Shown here piece by piece: positions 45,240 through 58,401 of a stretch of DNA of 64,000 bases. The notes under the pieces were generated by a model. That model saw nothing but the letters and a program-made list of their open reading frames with translations, was not told the DNA's origin and did not search any database. The stretch is from Cunninghamia lanceolata. Lineage: Eukaryota > Streptophyta > Pinopsida > Cupressales > Cupressaceae. Position 1 is the first letter of the stretch; each line of letters opens with the position of its first letter. The translations under genes were made by a program, and so were the position numbers. Where the stretch lies: contig BSBN01000233.1 of NCBI GenBank assembly GCA_027924645.1, positions 4,420,501 to 4,484,500 on the forward strand. The letters run 5' to 3'.

Positions 45240-47010
45240 ATTGTGGATTTTATCACTTGTAATGAAGTGTTTGAAGCTCAAATCATTGATGAACAGGAAA
45301 GGCTTGATGTGTCTTGGGATGAAGAAGACATAATAGACTTGAAAAGTAATTTCTTACCTAAGGGGGTAATTGAGTTAGAAAATATTTTTGACTTTGATGG
45401 GGTAGTGAAAAAAAAAAGATTTACCCAAAATTGAAGAGGAAAATGTGATCCATATAACATGGGAACAGAGTAGAGTCCACATAATGTATTGATTGGAAAG
45501 GCTTGCTCTGAGGAGTTAAGAAAAGAAATTGTGGATGTTCTGAAAGAATACAAACATGCCATATCATGGACATATGAAGATTTGAAGACATATGATACGT
45601 CCATCATAACTCATGTAATACCTTTGAAACCAGATGTTAAACCATTTAGGCAGAAAGAAAGGCCTATGAATGCTATTTTAGAGCCTTTAATCTTTGAAGA
45701 AGTGAAAACATTGCTGTCTGCCAGGATAATCTTCCCAGTAGGACATTCAACCTAGGTAGCTAATTTAGTACCTATGAGAAAGAAAAGTGGAGACATTAGG
45801 TTATGTTTAGACTTTAGAAATTTGAACAAAGCCTTTGAAAAAGATAATTATCCCTTGCCTCCAATAGAAGAAGTGCTGCAAGCAGTAAATGGGGCAAAGA
45901 TGATATCTTTCTTAGACGAGTTTTTAGGATATAACCAGGTCCTAGTTGATAAAGAAGATAAGTTGAAAACTACTTTTACTTGCAAATGGGGTAATTATGC
46001 ATATAGGAGAATGCCTTTTAGTTTAATAAATGTAGGTGCCACTTTTCAGCGAGACATGGACATTGCATTTCATGGATTATCAGGTAAATGCATTGTCATT
46101 TATATGGATGATTTAACTGTTTACTCCAAGGATGTATCCACTCATGTAGAAGATTTAAGAAGAGTACTTAAAAGATGTGAAAGGTACAGGATTTCTCTTA
46201 ACCAAAAGAAATGTTTATTTGGTGTAACTGAAGGAAAATTGTTAGGACATGTCATTTCAGAAAATGGGATATCCATTGATCCAGACATAGTAGAAGGAAT
46301 AAGAAAATTTCAATTACCTAATACTAAGGAGTTAAAGTCCTTTTTTGGTAAGATTAACTTTGTCAGGAAGTTTATTATAGGATTTATAGAAATTGTGCAA
46401 CCACTAAATGCCATGTTTATGAAAGATGCCAAGATAGAATGGACACAAGTAGCCAAAGCTACATTTGAAGATATTAAGGAGGCCATTTCTGATGCCATTT
46501 TACATATATTCTTTTGCATCTTCACTTTTAGTTGCAGCTGCTTTGACACAAAAAGAAGAAGATAATGATGAAAAGCCCATAGCTTTTATGAGTACACCTC
46601 TAAAAGATGCACAACTGAAGTATCTTGATATAGAAAGACATGCATTTGCACTAGTAAGAGCAGTTAAGAACTTTAGACACTATATCTTACGAAGTCAAGT
46701 TAAGGCCATAGTACCAGATACAGTAGTAAAAATGTTGCTAATGCAGAATGAGCCTAGAGAGAAAAGAGCTAAATGGATTACAATATTGCAAGATTTTGAC
46801 ATGGAGATTATTCCAATGAAGTTGGTTAGAGGACAAGCATTAGTACAGACCATAGAAAACATAGATCCAAACTTCGTCAAGCAGCAGTATGTATTAAATT
46901 CTAATGATGCATCAGGCTCATATGATGATTTGAATACTTTTCTGATATCAGAAAAATATCCAAGTAAGATGAAATCTTCTCAGAGGAGAGATTCAAAGAT
47001 TAAAGCATAG
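45240..47010 (+). pseudogene. E1 reverse transcriptase and degenerate RNase H, internal 1
   Basis: RT with HVIPLKPDVKPFRQ, LCLDFRNLNKAFEKDNYPLP, GYNQVLVD and catalytic IVIYMDDLTVYSKD near 46095-46135. About 30 bp are missing at the RT-RNase H junction near 46498 relative to the sister copy, producing a frame change. The RNase H shows Y-S-F-A-S instead of the D-A-S motif, then IAFMSTPLKDAQLKYLDIERHAF. In-frame TAG near 45755 (TGG in the sister copy). Confidence 0.88.
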
Positions 47011-48150
47011 AGGTACATGGTATAAGGAGGTCTTCTATTCAAGAAGAACCATGAAGGTATATATTTAAGATGTTTAAATAGAGCTGAAGCAGATAAGGTA
47101 TTGTCAGAGTTGCAAGATAAGTATGGAACTGCTCATGGTTCTCATTTAGCTACTACGCATAAGATACTAAGAGTAGGATACAATTGGCCAACCATGTTTA
47201 AGGATACAGAGAGTCATATTCGAAGTTGTCATATCTGTCAGACTACAACAGACAAAGGAAGGAATCAGGCTAATCCATTATAGCCAGTCATTAAGTCTAG
47301 GCCATTTGCACAGTGGGGCTTGGATTTCATTGGAGTTATTAATCCTCCATCATCTATAGGACATAATTTTATATTAACAGTAACTGACTATTGTACAAGG
47401 TGGACTGAAGCCACATGTTGCAAGTTTTCTACTATTGAGGTGGTTATCAAATTTCTTGAGCAAAACATCCTAACAAGGTTTCGAGCTCCATATTCACTGG
47501 TATGAGATAATGGCCCTACATTTTCTTCTCTAAAATTTTTTAAATGGGTATTTGAATATGGGATAGTCTAAAAATTTTCTTCAAATTATTATCCTCAAGG
47601 GAATGGTTTAGTTGAGTCCACAAACAATATTTTATTGGATATAATCAAGAAGCTAATTGTAAAAAATCCTAGACAATGGAATACATTGTTAAAGTATGTG
47701 CTGTGGGTAGATAGGACTAAGGTTAAGTCAGCCTTAGGCAATGCACCTTATGACCTAGTTTATGCAACTGATCCCATACTTCCAATGAATTTAAGAATAC
47801 CTATCAGGAAGTTTGCTAATGAGTATTTAGGATTTGATGATCACAAAGAAGCCAAGATAATCCAAATGTTACAATTGGATGAGAAGAGAGATCAAGCCAT
47901 TGAAAAATTTGCCAAACATCAAGCAGTGGTCAAAAGATGGTTTGACAAAAGAGCAAGAGTCAAAACATTCAGAATATTAGACTTAGTATTGTGTTGGGAT
48001 AAAGCACATGAAAAGAAAGGCAATCATGGAAAGTTTGACAAATTATGGCTAGGTCCATTACAGGTCATAGAGATAATAGGAGATAATACTTTATGGCTAA
48101 GTCCACTACCTATTAATGGCTAACATTTGAAACATTACTTTCAGGCTTGA
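47011..48150 (+). pseudogene. E1 integrase, internal 1
   Basis: HHCC domain (H and H near 47130-47160, CHIC near 47229-47240), catalytic D in WGLDFIG (47320), second D at DNGP after a TGA stop (47505; TGT in the sister), and E in LVEST (47610). C-terminal K-F-D-K-L-W-L-G-P motif near 48030-48057. The ancestral stop is probably the TGA at 48148; an earlier TAA at 48121 is CAA in the sister copy. Confidence 0.88.
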
Positions 48151-49075
48151 AGTGAGGGTAGTTGGTATGTTCTATATCATAATGTAAATAATGTACAGTT
48201 TTGTTGGGTGTTGTCTTGTTTTGTTTTGTTTTTGTTTGTTTTGTTGTGTTGGGTTGTGTGTTGTGTTACCTTGGTAGGGATGTTTTTTTTGTTTTGAAGT
48301 ATATAGGAGCAGATTAACAAACACTAAAAACAATAAAAAATTTAGAACATTCAGGTTAATTATTTGAAATTTATGCATAACTTGTTGTGACTGTCATGAA
48401 TGTAGAAAATGGTTTAGCTTGTGAAATTTTGTATTCAATAACTATGGGTTGAGTATTCAAGGGAAGTTTCTCACAATGACACACCTAAAATCCTTGGGTT
48501 TGTTGAATATACTAGTGTAGGTGTTAGGTGAAAAATCAGAGATCACCCTTGCTACCATTACAATTCTCAGCTTAATTTCAGCAAGTGATCACATCTTGCA
48601 TCATGAAGTTACAAATGTAATATCTTATAAGGTATCTATCTTACCTAAAATATAAAATAAGAAAATTAATAAAATAGATTTTACTCAAAATCTAGATTAA
48701 GCCCTCTGAGTAACTCTACCGGGGCTATAGACGCTTGTTGGCAGTGGGGCTCTACTTAGGAGAATTGTAACGATAACCTTGTCAGGGCTATAGATGCCTA
48801 CTAGCAGCAAGGCTCTATCTGGTTGGCTATGAGGGAATGACATCAACTATGTAGTTTAATATTAGTCATTGGTTTGTTCAACTTATTTTCAAGATGAGGA
48901 TTATTATTCACATGCACCCACTTAAACTGAATGGGGAAATTCATGTACCTTATTGAATACATTAGGTCTCAAGTTAAATAATGATTCGTAGAAAAGAGAG
49001 TTGGAAGCTATGAATTTGTTTCATTTAATTTTTCTTTAAATGGTTTTAATTTAATTGTTTTGTTTGGTTTCTAGT
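48151..49075 (+). other. E1 spacer between integrase and LTR2
   Basis: No gene. Holds a G/T-rich tract with repeated TTTTG (48196-48296) and an imperfect duplicated block around 48700-48830 (GGGGCTATAGA.GC...GGCTCTA). The equivalent region in the second unit is 62936-63861. No purine-rich tract directly precedes LTR2; the nearest purine-rich run (GAAAAGAGAG) is about 80 bp upstream. Confidence 0.75.
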
Positions 49076-49359
49076 TGTTGTGGTGCTCATAACACGCCCC
49101 ATTTTACTTCTTAGCAAAATGAGGACCCCTGCTATAGCTGTGGCTTTTTGTTTGTGTGTGGGTTTTCTTGGTGGTAAAATAGAAAAGGAAGTGAAAGTTA
49201 CAAACCTTGTTGAAAAAAAAATTAAAAAATAAACATTAAGTACCAGAGCAGGGTAGAGCTGAATTCTTTGTCAAAAATGAATGGGGGTTACTTTTTGAAC
49301 CATTTCAAAATTCCTAATATTCTGCAAGATATGAATGTTTCGGTAAAATGCACTATAGG

Positions 49360-50335
49360 AAGGTTTGTATGTTGCATATACAAGGTCGTTTGTATGTGAA
49401 GTCGTTGTCTTAGTCGCATAGAATTGTCGGATGTATGAACTTTTATACTTGTATGCATATTGTTAATGTTTTATGCTTTACATACAACTTCGATCCGATA
49501 GGATTCATAAGTGAAATAGATAATTGGTTAGATCCACCAGTTGTATATTGGGTTGTATGTTTGGCACAAAGTAAAGATACAAGGTGACATACATTGTGAT
49601 ATACATGTCATGGACCCAAAAAAGTATGAAATTTGGTTTTATCGAGGTATGTTTCACGGTTTGTTTGTTGTATGTTTTAGGTTATACCTTTTTATATACA
49701 TACATTGCAGAGGTCAAAAGAATCAAAAAATTGGTATAAGTAATGCATCATACCTAAAGGCATATTGAAAGATGCATTTAATTTTAGATACATGTGTGGA
49801 GCCGAAGAGTTATGTATTGTAGTTTATAAAAGATGAGAAGTCTGAAGGAAAGATACAAAAGAGCTTACATATATTGAGGCTTGTACATAGATAGATACAA
49901 GAATTCTTGTATCATTGAGATACAAGTGGGAAGGTAAAGTGGGTCCCGCAATTTGTATCTCAGGGTTGTATTGTATCGACAGATGAGTATACAAGGCTGA
50001 CATACAAGTGAACATACAAACGAAAGATCAAAGATAGATTCGAAAAGGAAGTTAAATAAAGGAAAATCCTTGTATGTTTGGGGCAATTGTATGTTAATAA
50101 TATACATTTCTAATATACAAAGGAATAAAAGACATCGCAGGAGATAAAAGGTAAGAGGGGGTTTGTATGGGTTGTATCTACGGAACATACAAAGAGCGAT
50201 ATAGATACAAGTATAGATTAAAAGGAAAAGGGAAATAACATTGGTTATGGTTCATTGCATATATGTTTGTATGTTGAGAAGATACAAAGGGGACATACAA
50301 AGAATAACATACAAAGAAAGATACAAGAAAATGAG
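49360..50335 (+). promoter_or_regulatory. Hexamer array ATACAA/TTGTAT in E1 LTR2
   Basis: Same array as at 20440-21440, with most elements conserved in position and orientation. Confidence 0.7.
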
Positions 50336-50910
50336 ATGTATGCAGAAATAAACTAATGAATAAAAGTTTAAAGCCAAAACACTGAAATAGAAAGCCGAAG
50401 CCTTAGGTGCATTAATTGTTGTAATTAATGCCAAGCTAACACCCAAAAAGAGTAAAATTCAATGGACTTAGGGTAAATTTAAAGTCATTTTTCTTTCTGA
50501 TTTACATTGTCAAGAGTTAAAACTGCAGAAAGAAGAATTGATACAGAAAATTGAACAAAATTCATCAAAGTGATGGAATTATAGAAGTTAGACGGAGTAC
50601 GAGATGGTAAAAGTAAGTCAATGACGTAAAATTGAATTGTTAAGAAATACAGGTATTTATCTTAAAATGCCGTTACAATTTAGTTGGTAAAAATGCAAAG
50701 TAGATTTCAGTGATTTCATTATGAAATGTAAACATTTGTTAAATTGCTAATTTAATTGTTAATTAACTGGGTCAGGTTAAACAAATGTGAAAGTCAAAAT
50801 GGAAAAGACAAATGGGGGTTAGGGTAAAATGGTAAAAAATAAAAAGTTCATAGTAAAACCCTATGTAGAAAAAGGTAAACTGAAAAGTTAAAAAATACAT
50901 TTTCTACAGG

Positions 50911-53900
50911 AAGGCTCCAAAGCATAAAAAGGTAGACACATGCAGTGAAGTTAAAAAAGAGAGGAATCCACGCAAAGAAATAGAGAAAGAAGAGTTGCCA
51001 CTACATAGAGGGTACCCATCATTGATTAGTTACACTAGAGTAGGGATAGACACAAACATTGGGAACTATGATGCAAATGATGTCTTGCAGAATATCGTGT
51101 AGCTATTGACGCTACACCTGATATGAAGTGTATATGGGAGAGTGGACTGTACAGAGCTGCAGGTTTTCCATTAGCTATGGAGGCAGGGATTTGTGTCTAG
51201 ATTGCATATATCTGTATGATCTAGCTACCAGGAAAATAATGTTTTATGATAGACTCATTATAGACTTATCCACAGAAGGTATTGCAAGAACATTTGGTCT
51301 AGAGATCAATGAGAAAATGGTGGATATTGACATAGATCAATACAATGAGGATTTTCATAATAATGAAAGGGATTGTAGAGGCAAGATATTTTACAATTGG
51401 TCCAGCCTAAAAAAAAAACCCAAGGCTGTGGCAAGAGTGCACAAGACTTTGTTAAGAATATACTTGAAGAAGAAATATACTTGATGATTACAATGTTAAG
51501 TAGATTGGTGGGATTGAGAGATGGAACTAAGTGTGAACCATGGATGTTTACTGTCATTGAGTTCATGAGAGAAGCAAGAAAAGAGAAAGGACAAATTCAC
51601 TGGGCTAAGGCCATAAGCACATTCATATGGAAGTAGGCAATGCTAAGGAAGCAAAAGTTGTTGCCTTTCTATTTTTCTTCATACTTGTTGTATTCATGTG
51701 CAACAGAGGTTCAACCATTCATACATGGGATAGACAGGGTTGGAACCTTGGGCAAAGGTCCAAGTCAGAAACTGGTATATGAGCATTATCCTGATTTGTA
51801 GGAAGAGAATGCATTGAAGAAATATGCTTTAGTTAATGATGTATTCTATACCTATAGGGTTAGAATTTTAAGGGAAGAACCTGATAAGAGGATATCTAAA
51901 GATGTAGAGGATACAATTGGGTTGTACAGTTCCTAGTATATTTAATTTGAGCACTTTACTTACATCAAAACTGAGGGATTTGAGGGAAAACCTTTCATGC
52001 TACCCAGGTATCCGTCTAATAAATTGATTGTTCTAGAGTTTTCAAGGTAGAATTTGAATGCCTTTAGAATGTACAAGAAGAAGTTTAGCAGGGGAAATAT
52101 TAAAGTACCTTTGTCAATTGGTAGAAATTCATGCTATAGTGAGGAAGTTGCTGGTTATACAGAACATGAATTGAGATATTATGGATTTGAGGAGTTTGAT
52201 TTAGCTAGAGGGTTTGACCCCTTTCATAGAATTCAAAGTTCAATTGATAAAAAGTTTAAACATCAAATACATATTGAAGATTTTTTGTCTGACTACAAGA
52301 ATAATAGAGAGGTAAGGAAGAGGGCTCATAAAAGACTAACAGTTGATCAAATGAGATCTGTGGGAGATATATATGTTCCCCCAAAGGTTGAAGATGATGG
52401 AAATGTGCTGCATCATAGTTATGAAAGTGCCAGGCTCGCTCTTATTGGAGAGCCTGACTGGCCACAACCATGGAACACATCTTTGGACACATTGCCCAAA
52501 CTAGTCATATTGTTTTCAAAAACATGGTTAAAATATAGGATTGAAGAGCTCAAAGCTGAAGGGAGGGAAATCACATATCTAAAGAAAGGGAAAAAGAGAG
52601 TAAAAGAGTTGAGTGATGATCCCCAATGTTTTTATGAGAAGAAAAGAAAGATTGTAGAAGCCAAAATTGTAGAGAAAGATAAAAATGCTACTTTAATGGA
52701 TCCCTATGTATTGGGAGTAATAGTAGCAGTGTCAACTGGTACATTTGTGGAGGCTAAATCATTAAGCCATGATATTAGTATGGAAGAAGCACATACCTCC
52801 AAGGAAGCAACATGACAGAAGGTTAGAAAAGCAATACCAATAAGCATATCAAAAGGGGAGACTTCAAAAACAAGTGAAGTCATAGGAGCATAGCAAGTAG
52901 GGGCAAAGTTGAGTGATATACCTAGTGCATCCATCCAAACAAACAAGAGACAAGCATATGCTCAGGTAAAGACAGAATTAGCTGGGGAAATGTTGCAAGG
53001 GTCAAAAGTACATGAAGTCAAACAAACCACTGAGACTTTCCACATCATCGATGAGAGTAGTTAAAGTGAGGAAAGAGAAATGGATTTAGGAAAGAGAAAT
53101 GGATTCAGGAAAAGAAATTGGAATGGAAGAAGAATCTAGTGAATTCCTAAGTGAAGAAGAAGAGCAAAATACTTAGGCTAAGATGGAAACTAAACAAGGC
53201 TCAATGTCTGAAAGGGTACAAGAAGAATCAGGAATGGTAGATCCATTTGGTACCTTGGTGTCTCCTGAAATAATAAATGATGTGCAAGATGAAGCACATA
53301 AAATTAAAGAGTTAGAAAAAGAAGATGCACCTAAGGAGACAATAAAGGAAAACCCTACTCAAGCCAAAGAAGAAAAAAGAGCTCGTACCTCAAGGGTAGA
53401 TGTTTTAAATATTCTTAATATGTATGGTGAACAAAGTGAAGGAGAAAAGAACATAGAAAGCAAGAAAGAACAGGGAAAAGAAGCAAAAGAGGATGATACA
53501 ATGGTAAGATCACTTGCACATACAGAGCAAATTAGCAGGTCTAAAAAGGAACAAAAGGAAGGTGAAACTACAGAAGATGTAGGTAAGAAGCCTGAGGGTG
53601 AAGAACATACAGAAAACATTGATGAGGGTAAAATTGAAAAACAAGTAGAGGATATAGACAAAACAAATATAGAACAAGCACATAAGGAGGAGGACCAAGG
53701 AAAGGAATCATCGAAAGGAGAAGGTCCTGATGAAGAAGATGATGGTGGAGGGGACACAGAAATTGAAGAAGAAGAAAATGAGGGTGAGTCTCAACAATAG
53801 GATGATCCAATGATACAAGAAGCAACCACTCAACAACAACAGGAACAACAACAACCACAAGAGCAAGGAGAAGCAGAAAGTTCTCAGGAAGAGGTAATTG

Positions 53901-55031
53901 ATGAAGAAAAAGCTACTAAAGGCACAAAGGAGGTCACAAATTGGTTAGGGGCAGAAATAAGAAAAGAAAAGGAGGTATAATTAGGACATATTGATATCAA
54001 AAGATTACTGGGCAATATAATGCCAAGGAAAGAAAAGAGAAAGGCAAGAACAATGTCAGCCATACAAAGAGGTCCAGATGGATCTAGGACGCTGAACTTG
54101 GCCATACCCCAAAAAGAGAAGCCAAAAGGAGAAATAACTATAGATGAGTATAAAATACTCAATTTTAAACTGGGACATACAACAAGGGAGCAACACATAA
54201 CTGAGTGGGAAGACATGCACCAGGTGACAACATAAATGTTAAGAAAGGATAAAGATAAACATGAATATTTGAAAGGACACATTATCCAATTGCAACAATT
54301 TATTAAGGGAATATTTGATCCCAATACAATAGTGCCAGAATTGCCTAATGAGATAGCAGTTGTATCCAAGGATGTTCAAAGATTTCATGCAAGAAGGAGA
54401 ACAGGTAATGAAACAAGTAGTGAAAAGATGGGAAGTGGCCACAAAGGAAAAGAATAAATGCAGTGTACTTGTACATAATGGCCAATTTAGAAGAGAAGAA
54501 TGTACATTTGAATTGAAACAGTTAAAGGAAATTGAAGAGAGAGTAGAAGAATTAATAAATGAAGGACTAATTACCCCTTCAATGGCAAATCAAGTTCCAC
54601 AAGAGAGGTTAGAACTAAAATTTGAAGAAGATAATCTTAAAAGGTGCATAATGATTGCTCAGGATTTAGAAGAAAGGGTAGATGACATGATCAGAATGCA
54701 TAAAATGATAGTGGAAAGACTATTAGATCATGAATGCATTGATACACCAAAGTATGAACTGTAGAGAAATTTAACAGAAATCAATGCTATTTTTACACCA
54801 TGCATTGAAAGTCCTGAAGCATATCTAAGTAAATAGATGATTGGTTCATTAATGGAAGAAAATGCCAAGATGAGGAAATACAAGAAGAAGAGTGAGGGTT
54901 CAAAAAATAGAGAAAAGAAACTAAAGGATGGAATTACAATGCAAGAGTATGTCTAGACAAAGAGTCTAGGAGGAGACCGCACCTTTATAGAAGGTGTAAT
55001 TAATAATTTCAAATCATATTTGAAGGAGTGA
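50911..55031 (+). pseudogene. LTR-borne (U3) ORF of E1, LTR2 copy
   Basis: Colinear with the LTR1 copy. The start codon is changed (AAG at 50911 where LTR1 has ATG). Lesions differ from LTR1: frame disruption near 51090 and 51185, stops near 51634, 51799, 51935, 52049, 52814, 52891 and 54762, and a deletion of about 50 bp at 54373 that removes most of the F-E-E-W-L block. Several codons that are TAG in LTR1 are sense here, so the two copies decayed independently. The acidic Glu/Lys region at 53183-53800 is open for 205 codons. C-terminal conserved region runs from W-L at 53942 to the TGA at 55029. Confidence 0.75.
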
Positions 55032-55287
55032 AAAATTGTAAAAAGGGCAAACAATATTAAAAAGGATCAAGTAAGGGGGTATCTATAGGAAAGTCTACAA
55101 GAAGGTAGAAGTCAAAGAAAGGGGAATCTTATTTTTGAAAAGATTCCAATAGCATCCTTTGAGGAAAAGATACCATTCAGATATTTTGAGAAGCGGTTAG
55201 AGATGAATATGCACCCTTGATCAATAATAGAGAGATCTTGGCCATAGATTAAGTTTTGTAGCCATAGCAAAATGCAACTTCAAACTC

Positions 55288-55295
55288 TATATAAG
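55288..55295 (+). promoter_or_regulatory. Putative element promoter TATA box, LTR2
   Basis: TATATAAG in CTCTATATAAGAGG, about 255 bp after the U3 ORF stop and about 940 bp before the LTR end. It is the best core-promoter match in the LTR downstream of the ORF. Confidence 0.6.
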
Positions 55296-56239
55296 AGGCT
55301 TTGCTATTTGTATGTTACTTACATAGGGATTTATAAAATAGAGCTTGCACTTGTAATTTGTTGGAACATTTTAATAGAGTATTTTAGTTTAGAGTAGAAG
55401 GAGGTCGCCTGTGTCTACGATTAGGAATGCGTGGAATGTCTAGCTTCCTTATTGTATCTGTAAGAAGTTCATAAGTTTTCTATTGATTTGATTAATGAAT
55501 CAAACGGGTTATTCATACATTGTAAACCATATATGACTGTATAATTTAAATACAAGTAAATTTTGGATTCTACATTTATTTTTTGAGTGTTTTCTGACTT
55601 TTACTTATATTTGAAAATATTATCTCTTTAAAAGCTTGCAATCTTGGATGTGTGTTCATGAAAATACTCAGGGCTTCACATTTAAAGATTTAATCTGTGG
55701 ATTCGATCAAGTTTGATGTATTTCTTACAATGTCGATAACAGAGCATTTAGATCCTATAGTAAAGTGATGTTCAGTTTGAATTTCTCTAACTTTTCCCCA
55801 AACATTGGAAATAATTAGCTCAACGCAGAGATTTTAACAAAATTGTCTTACATTTGAAGGAAATATGCAAAATTGTGTTAATTCTTGACAATTTTCATAT
55901 CAATTTGAAAAGAAGAGCTTGTTTAATTATAAATCATACAAAGCTTTGTGTTATAATATTAAATTTATGCAAATAAATGTATAATTTGGTGTTATTTGCA
56001 ACAATTTGCATAATTCGAGTTCAGTGAGTCACAGATCACCTTAAATCAAGTAAGGCCCCTTGAACATTACAGTTTCACATTAACCTACTGAATTGTGTAC
56101 AAGGTCAAGACCTGACCATAAAGAAACTTGGGATTAAGAACTCTTAATTTATTTCTTCATATCTTTCAAGACAGTTTAGGTTCATTTTATGAATTTTAAC
56201 TTTTGTTATGAATGTGTTAAAACAATCATCAATAGTTTT

Positions 56240-56256
56240 TGGCACTAGAAGGAGGG
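56240..56256 (+). other. E1 internal 2 primer binding site, tRNA-Asn type
   Basis: TGGCACTAGAAGGAGGG, five bases after the LTR end. Complementary to plant tRNA-Asn 3' end (from memory TGGCGCTAGAAGGAGGG) with one mismatch. Confidence 0.82.
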
Positions 56257-56310
56257 CCTGATGGGAGTTAAGGTAGGATTTGAGTAAAGCTGGCTCATAA
56301 CAGTGGTAGG

Positions 56311-58401
56311 GTGACTAGGTCTAGATCCAGTTCAGAAGATATATTTGTGCAATTACCTGATAGAAAGTAGAATAAAGGTCCTTTGATTTGAAATCCTAGA
56401 ATATCACACATAGGAAGCTCATCTAGAACACTTCCTGGATCACCTTTTAATATCCATAACATAGTAAGTCTGGATAGTTCTTCATTTAGATCTTTGAATC
56501 TTGGTCTTAGTCCTCCTAAAGGTCCAAGTCCACCTAGAAATCCAGGTACTCCTAGAGGTCCAGGCCTAGCACAAGGACCTGCAATGGCTTATTTCAATGT
56601 CAATTCTCCTATAACATTCACTGATTATCATGAGATGCCAAAGAATCCTAAAAATATATGTCCTAAATATCATTTGCATTAGGATCCAGAAGATCACATT
56701 AGGATATACAAGGAGGCATGCTTTAAAGCGAGGTTAGAATATGAAGATGTTGTGTGTAGATTGTTTCCTTACACCTTTAATGAGTAGGCATCTAACTGGT
56801 ATGTTAACTTGCCTAATGGTTATATCTCTTCTTGGGAACTTATGGAAGAGGCATTTTTGTCTAGGTTTGGGGGACCAGTTGATCCTTCCACCTTATATCA
56901 TAAATTGGCTGCAATTAAAAGAGGTGAAGGAGAGCTGATTAATAATTTTAATGATAGGTTTCAAAAGGCTTATTCCACACTAGTGGCTCCTTACACTTTG
57001 ACTGGAGATGTGTTATTATCCTTGTATTATGTTCCCCTTGATCCACTAACTGCCATGCTTGTCAAAAGAAAGGTTGATATAGATACAATATCCAAAGCTT
57101 ATAAGGAGGCAGGCTCAATAAACCAAGAGATGAGACTAACAATGTATAATCTATTTCTTAATGGAGGAAACCCTGGGATGCAGAGTCAAGCACAACCTTG
57201 GAATGGAGTCCCTATGCATCATACTCCATTATTGAACCCAATTCCTACATACACACCTATGTATAATCCTTCCCCAATCCAAGCTATAGCCCATTATACT
57301 GGTAACAATACCAATAAGAATCAGGGTAATAATCAGAATAATGGTTAGTCTTTCTTCCAGAATCCTCAAGACACATTTGTGGCAAAGGCACAAGAGGATA
57401 GGGAAGAAATCAAATAAATTACTACACACTTGAGAAGATTGACTACCGAAATGACACAACTGAGAAATGAAAATTTCTATGGTAGAAATGATCAAGGATA
57501 CAGTCAAAACCATAACTAGAATCACAATCAGGGACAAGCAATGCAAAACAAAGGACCTGTTGTAGATAAGAAAACCTAGGGTAATAACAATAGAAATTAG
57601 AATTAGCCAAGGCCACCTAGGACATGGAACACAGGGCCAAATAATGGCACTCTAGCTTCTCCATTTGAGAATTTGGAAAATTAGGAGATAAAACAAACAA
57701 CAAGAATTCAAATGACCAACGTAGCATTAAAGAATTGGTGTAGGATTCATAACACCAGTGCACATGCTGAATTAGAATGCCCTCAGTTTCATTTGGCAGC
57801 AAGTATTTTCAATGTGGATGTACAGGCTCCTACCTCTAAATTTCTCATTCCCAAAGGTAATAAAATAGTGCCCTTAGGATTTGAGAGTGCTTTAGTCCTA
57901 GAGACTTTTACCTTTGCAACCAAGAAGGAAGAAGATCGGTTGTTAGAAGATGAACCTTACTATTGTGAGAACTTATACCCTGAGTCAGCCTTAGTATTGA
58001 ATGCATTTCAGTTCCCCTTTGAAACCAAAAATGAAGTGTTATATGAAATAGAGCAGGTACTGGCTTTTCAATAGTCTAACAAAAATCATACCTACAATTT
58101 GAGAAATATCACTAGACTAGGAGGTCCTTTCACTACTTCCACTCCTCCTAATAATTTCAATACTATTCTAGATCAACATGCCAGCAATAATCTTGCTATA
58201 CTAAAGGACAATCATAATGTGAATAGTGGAACAATAGCACCAAAAGTCCAAATAGGGAAAACAGAGATAGTAGAAACAATGAGGTTAATGAGTTACTTGT
58301 CTAAAGAGATAAAGAAAATCAAGGTCAATATACCTCTATGCGAATTATTGAAAAGTCCAGGGGTCAGAAATGCTTTCATAAAGTCTTGGATACATCTATG
58401 A
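56311..58401 (+). pseudogene. E1 gag, internal 2
   Basis: Colinear with internal 1 but without the DNA transposon. GTG at the likely start, Pro-rich N-terminus, gag core at 56809-57130, C-x2-H-x4-H-x4-C knuckle near 57736-57775, and the linker ELLKSPGV before the TGA at 58399-58401. The stop again overlaps a pro-pol ATG (58398). Stops at several former CAG codons (for example 57346, 58072). Confidence 0.85.

Larger units (their letters stand above)
49076..56234 (+). repeat. E1 LTR2, uninterrupted (7159 bp)
   Basis: Runs from TGTTGTGGTGCTCATAAC to ATCATCAATA. It lacks E2, so it gives the full LTR order: start, ATACAA array (49360-50335), U3 ORF (50911-55031), TATA (55288), R-U5, end. It serves as 3' LTR of internal 1 and 5' LTR of internal 2. 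Compared with LTR1 it has a duplication near 53076-53115 and a deletion of about 50 bp at about 54373. Confidence 0.92.

Noticed and set aside
48196..48296. TTTTG-rich tract as telomere-like or CRISPR-like repeat
   Set aside because: Irregular G/T-rich low-complexity sequence without a fixed unit; conserved only as part of the E1 spacer.
20179..49075. Segmental duplication as the explanation for the two large repeats
   Set aside because: Boundaries coincide with TG...CA-type ends and primer sites, and gag-pol lies between, so LTR structure explains the repeats better.
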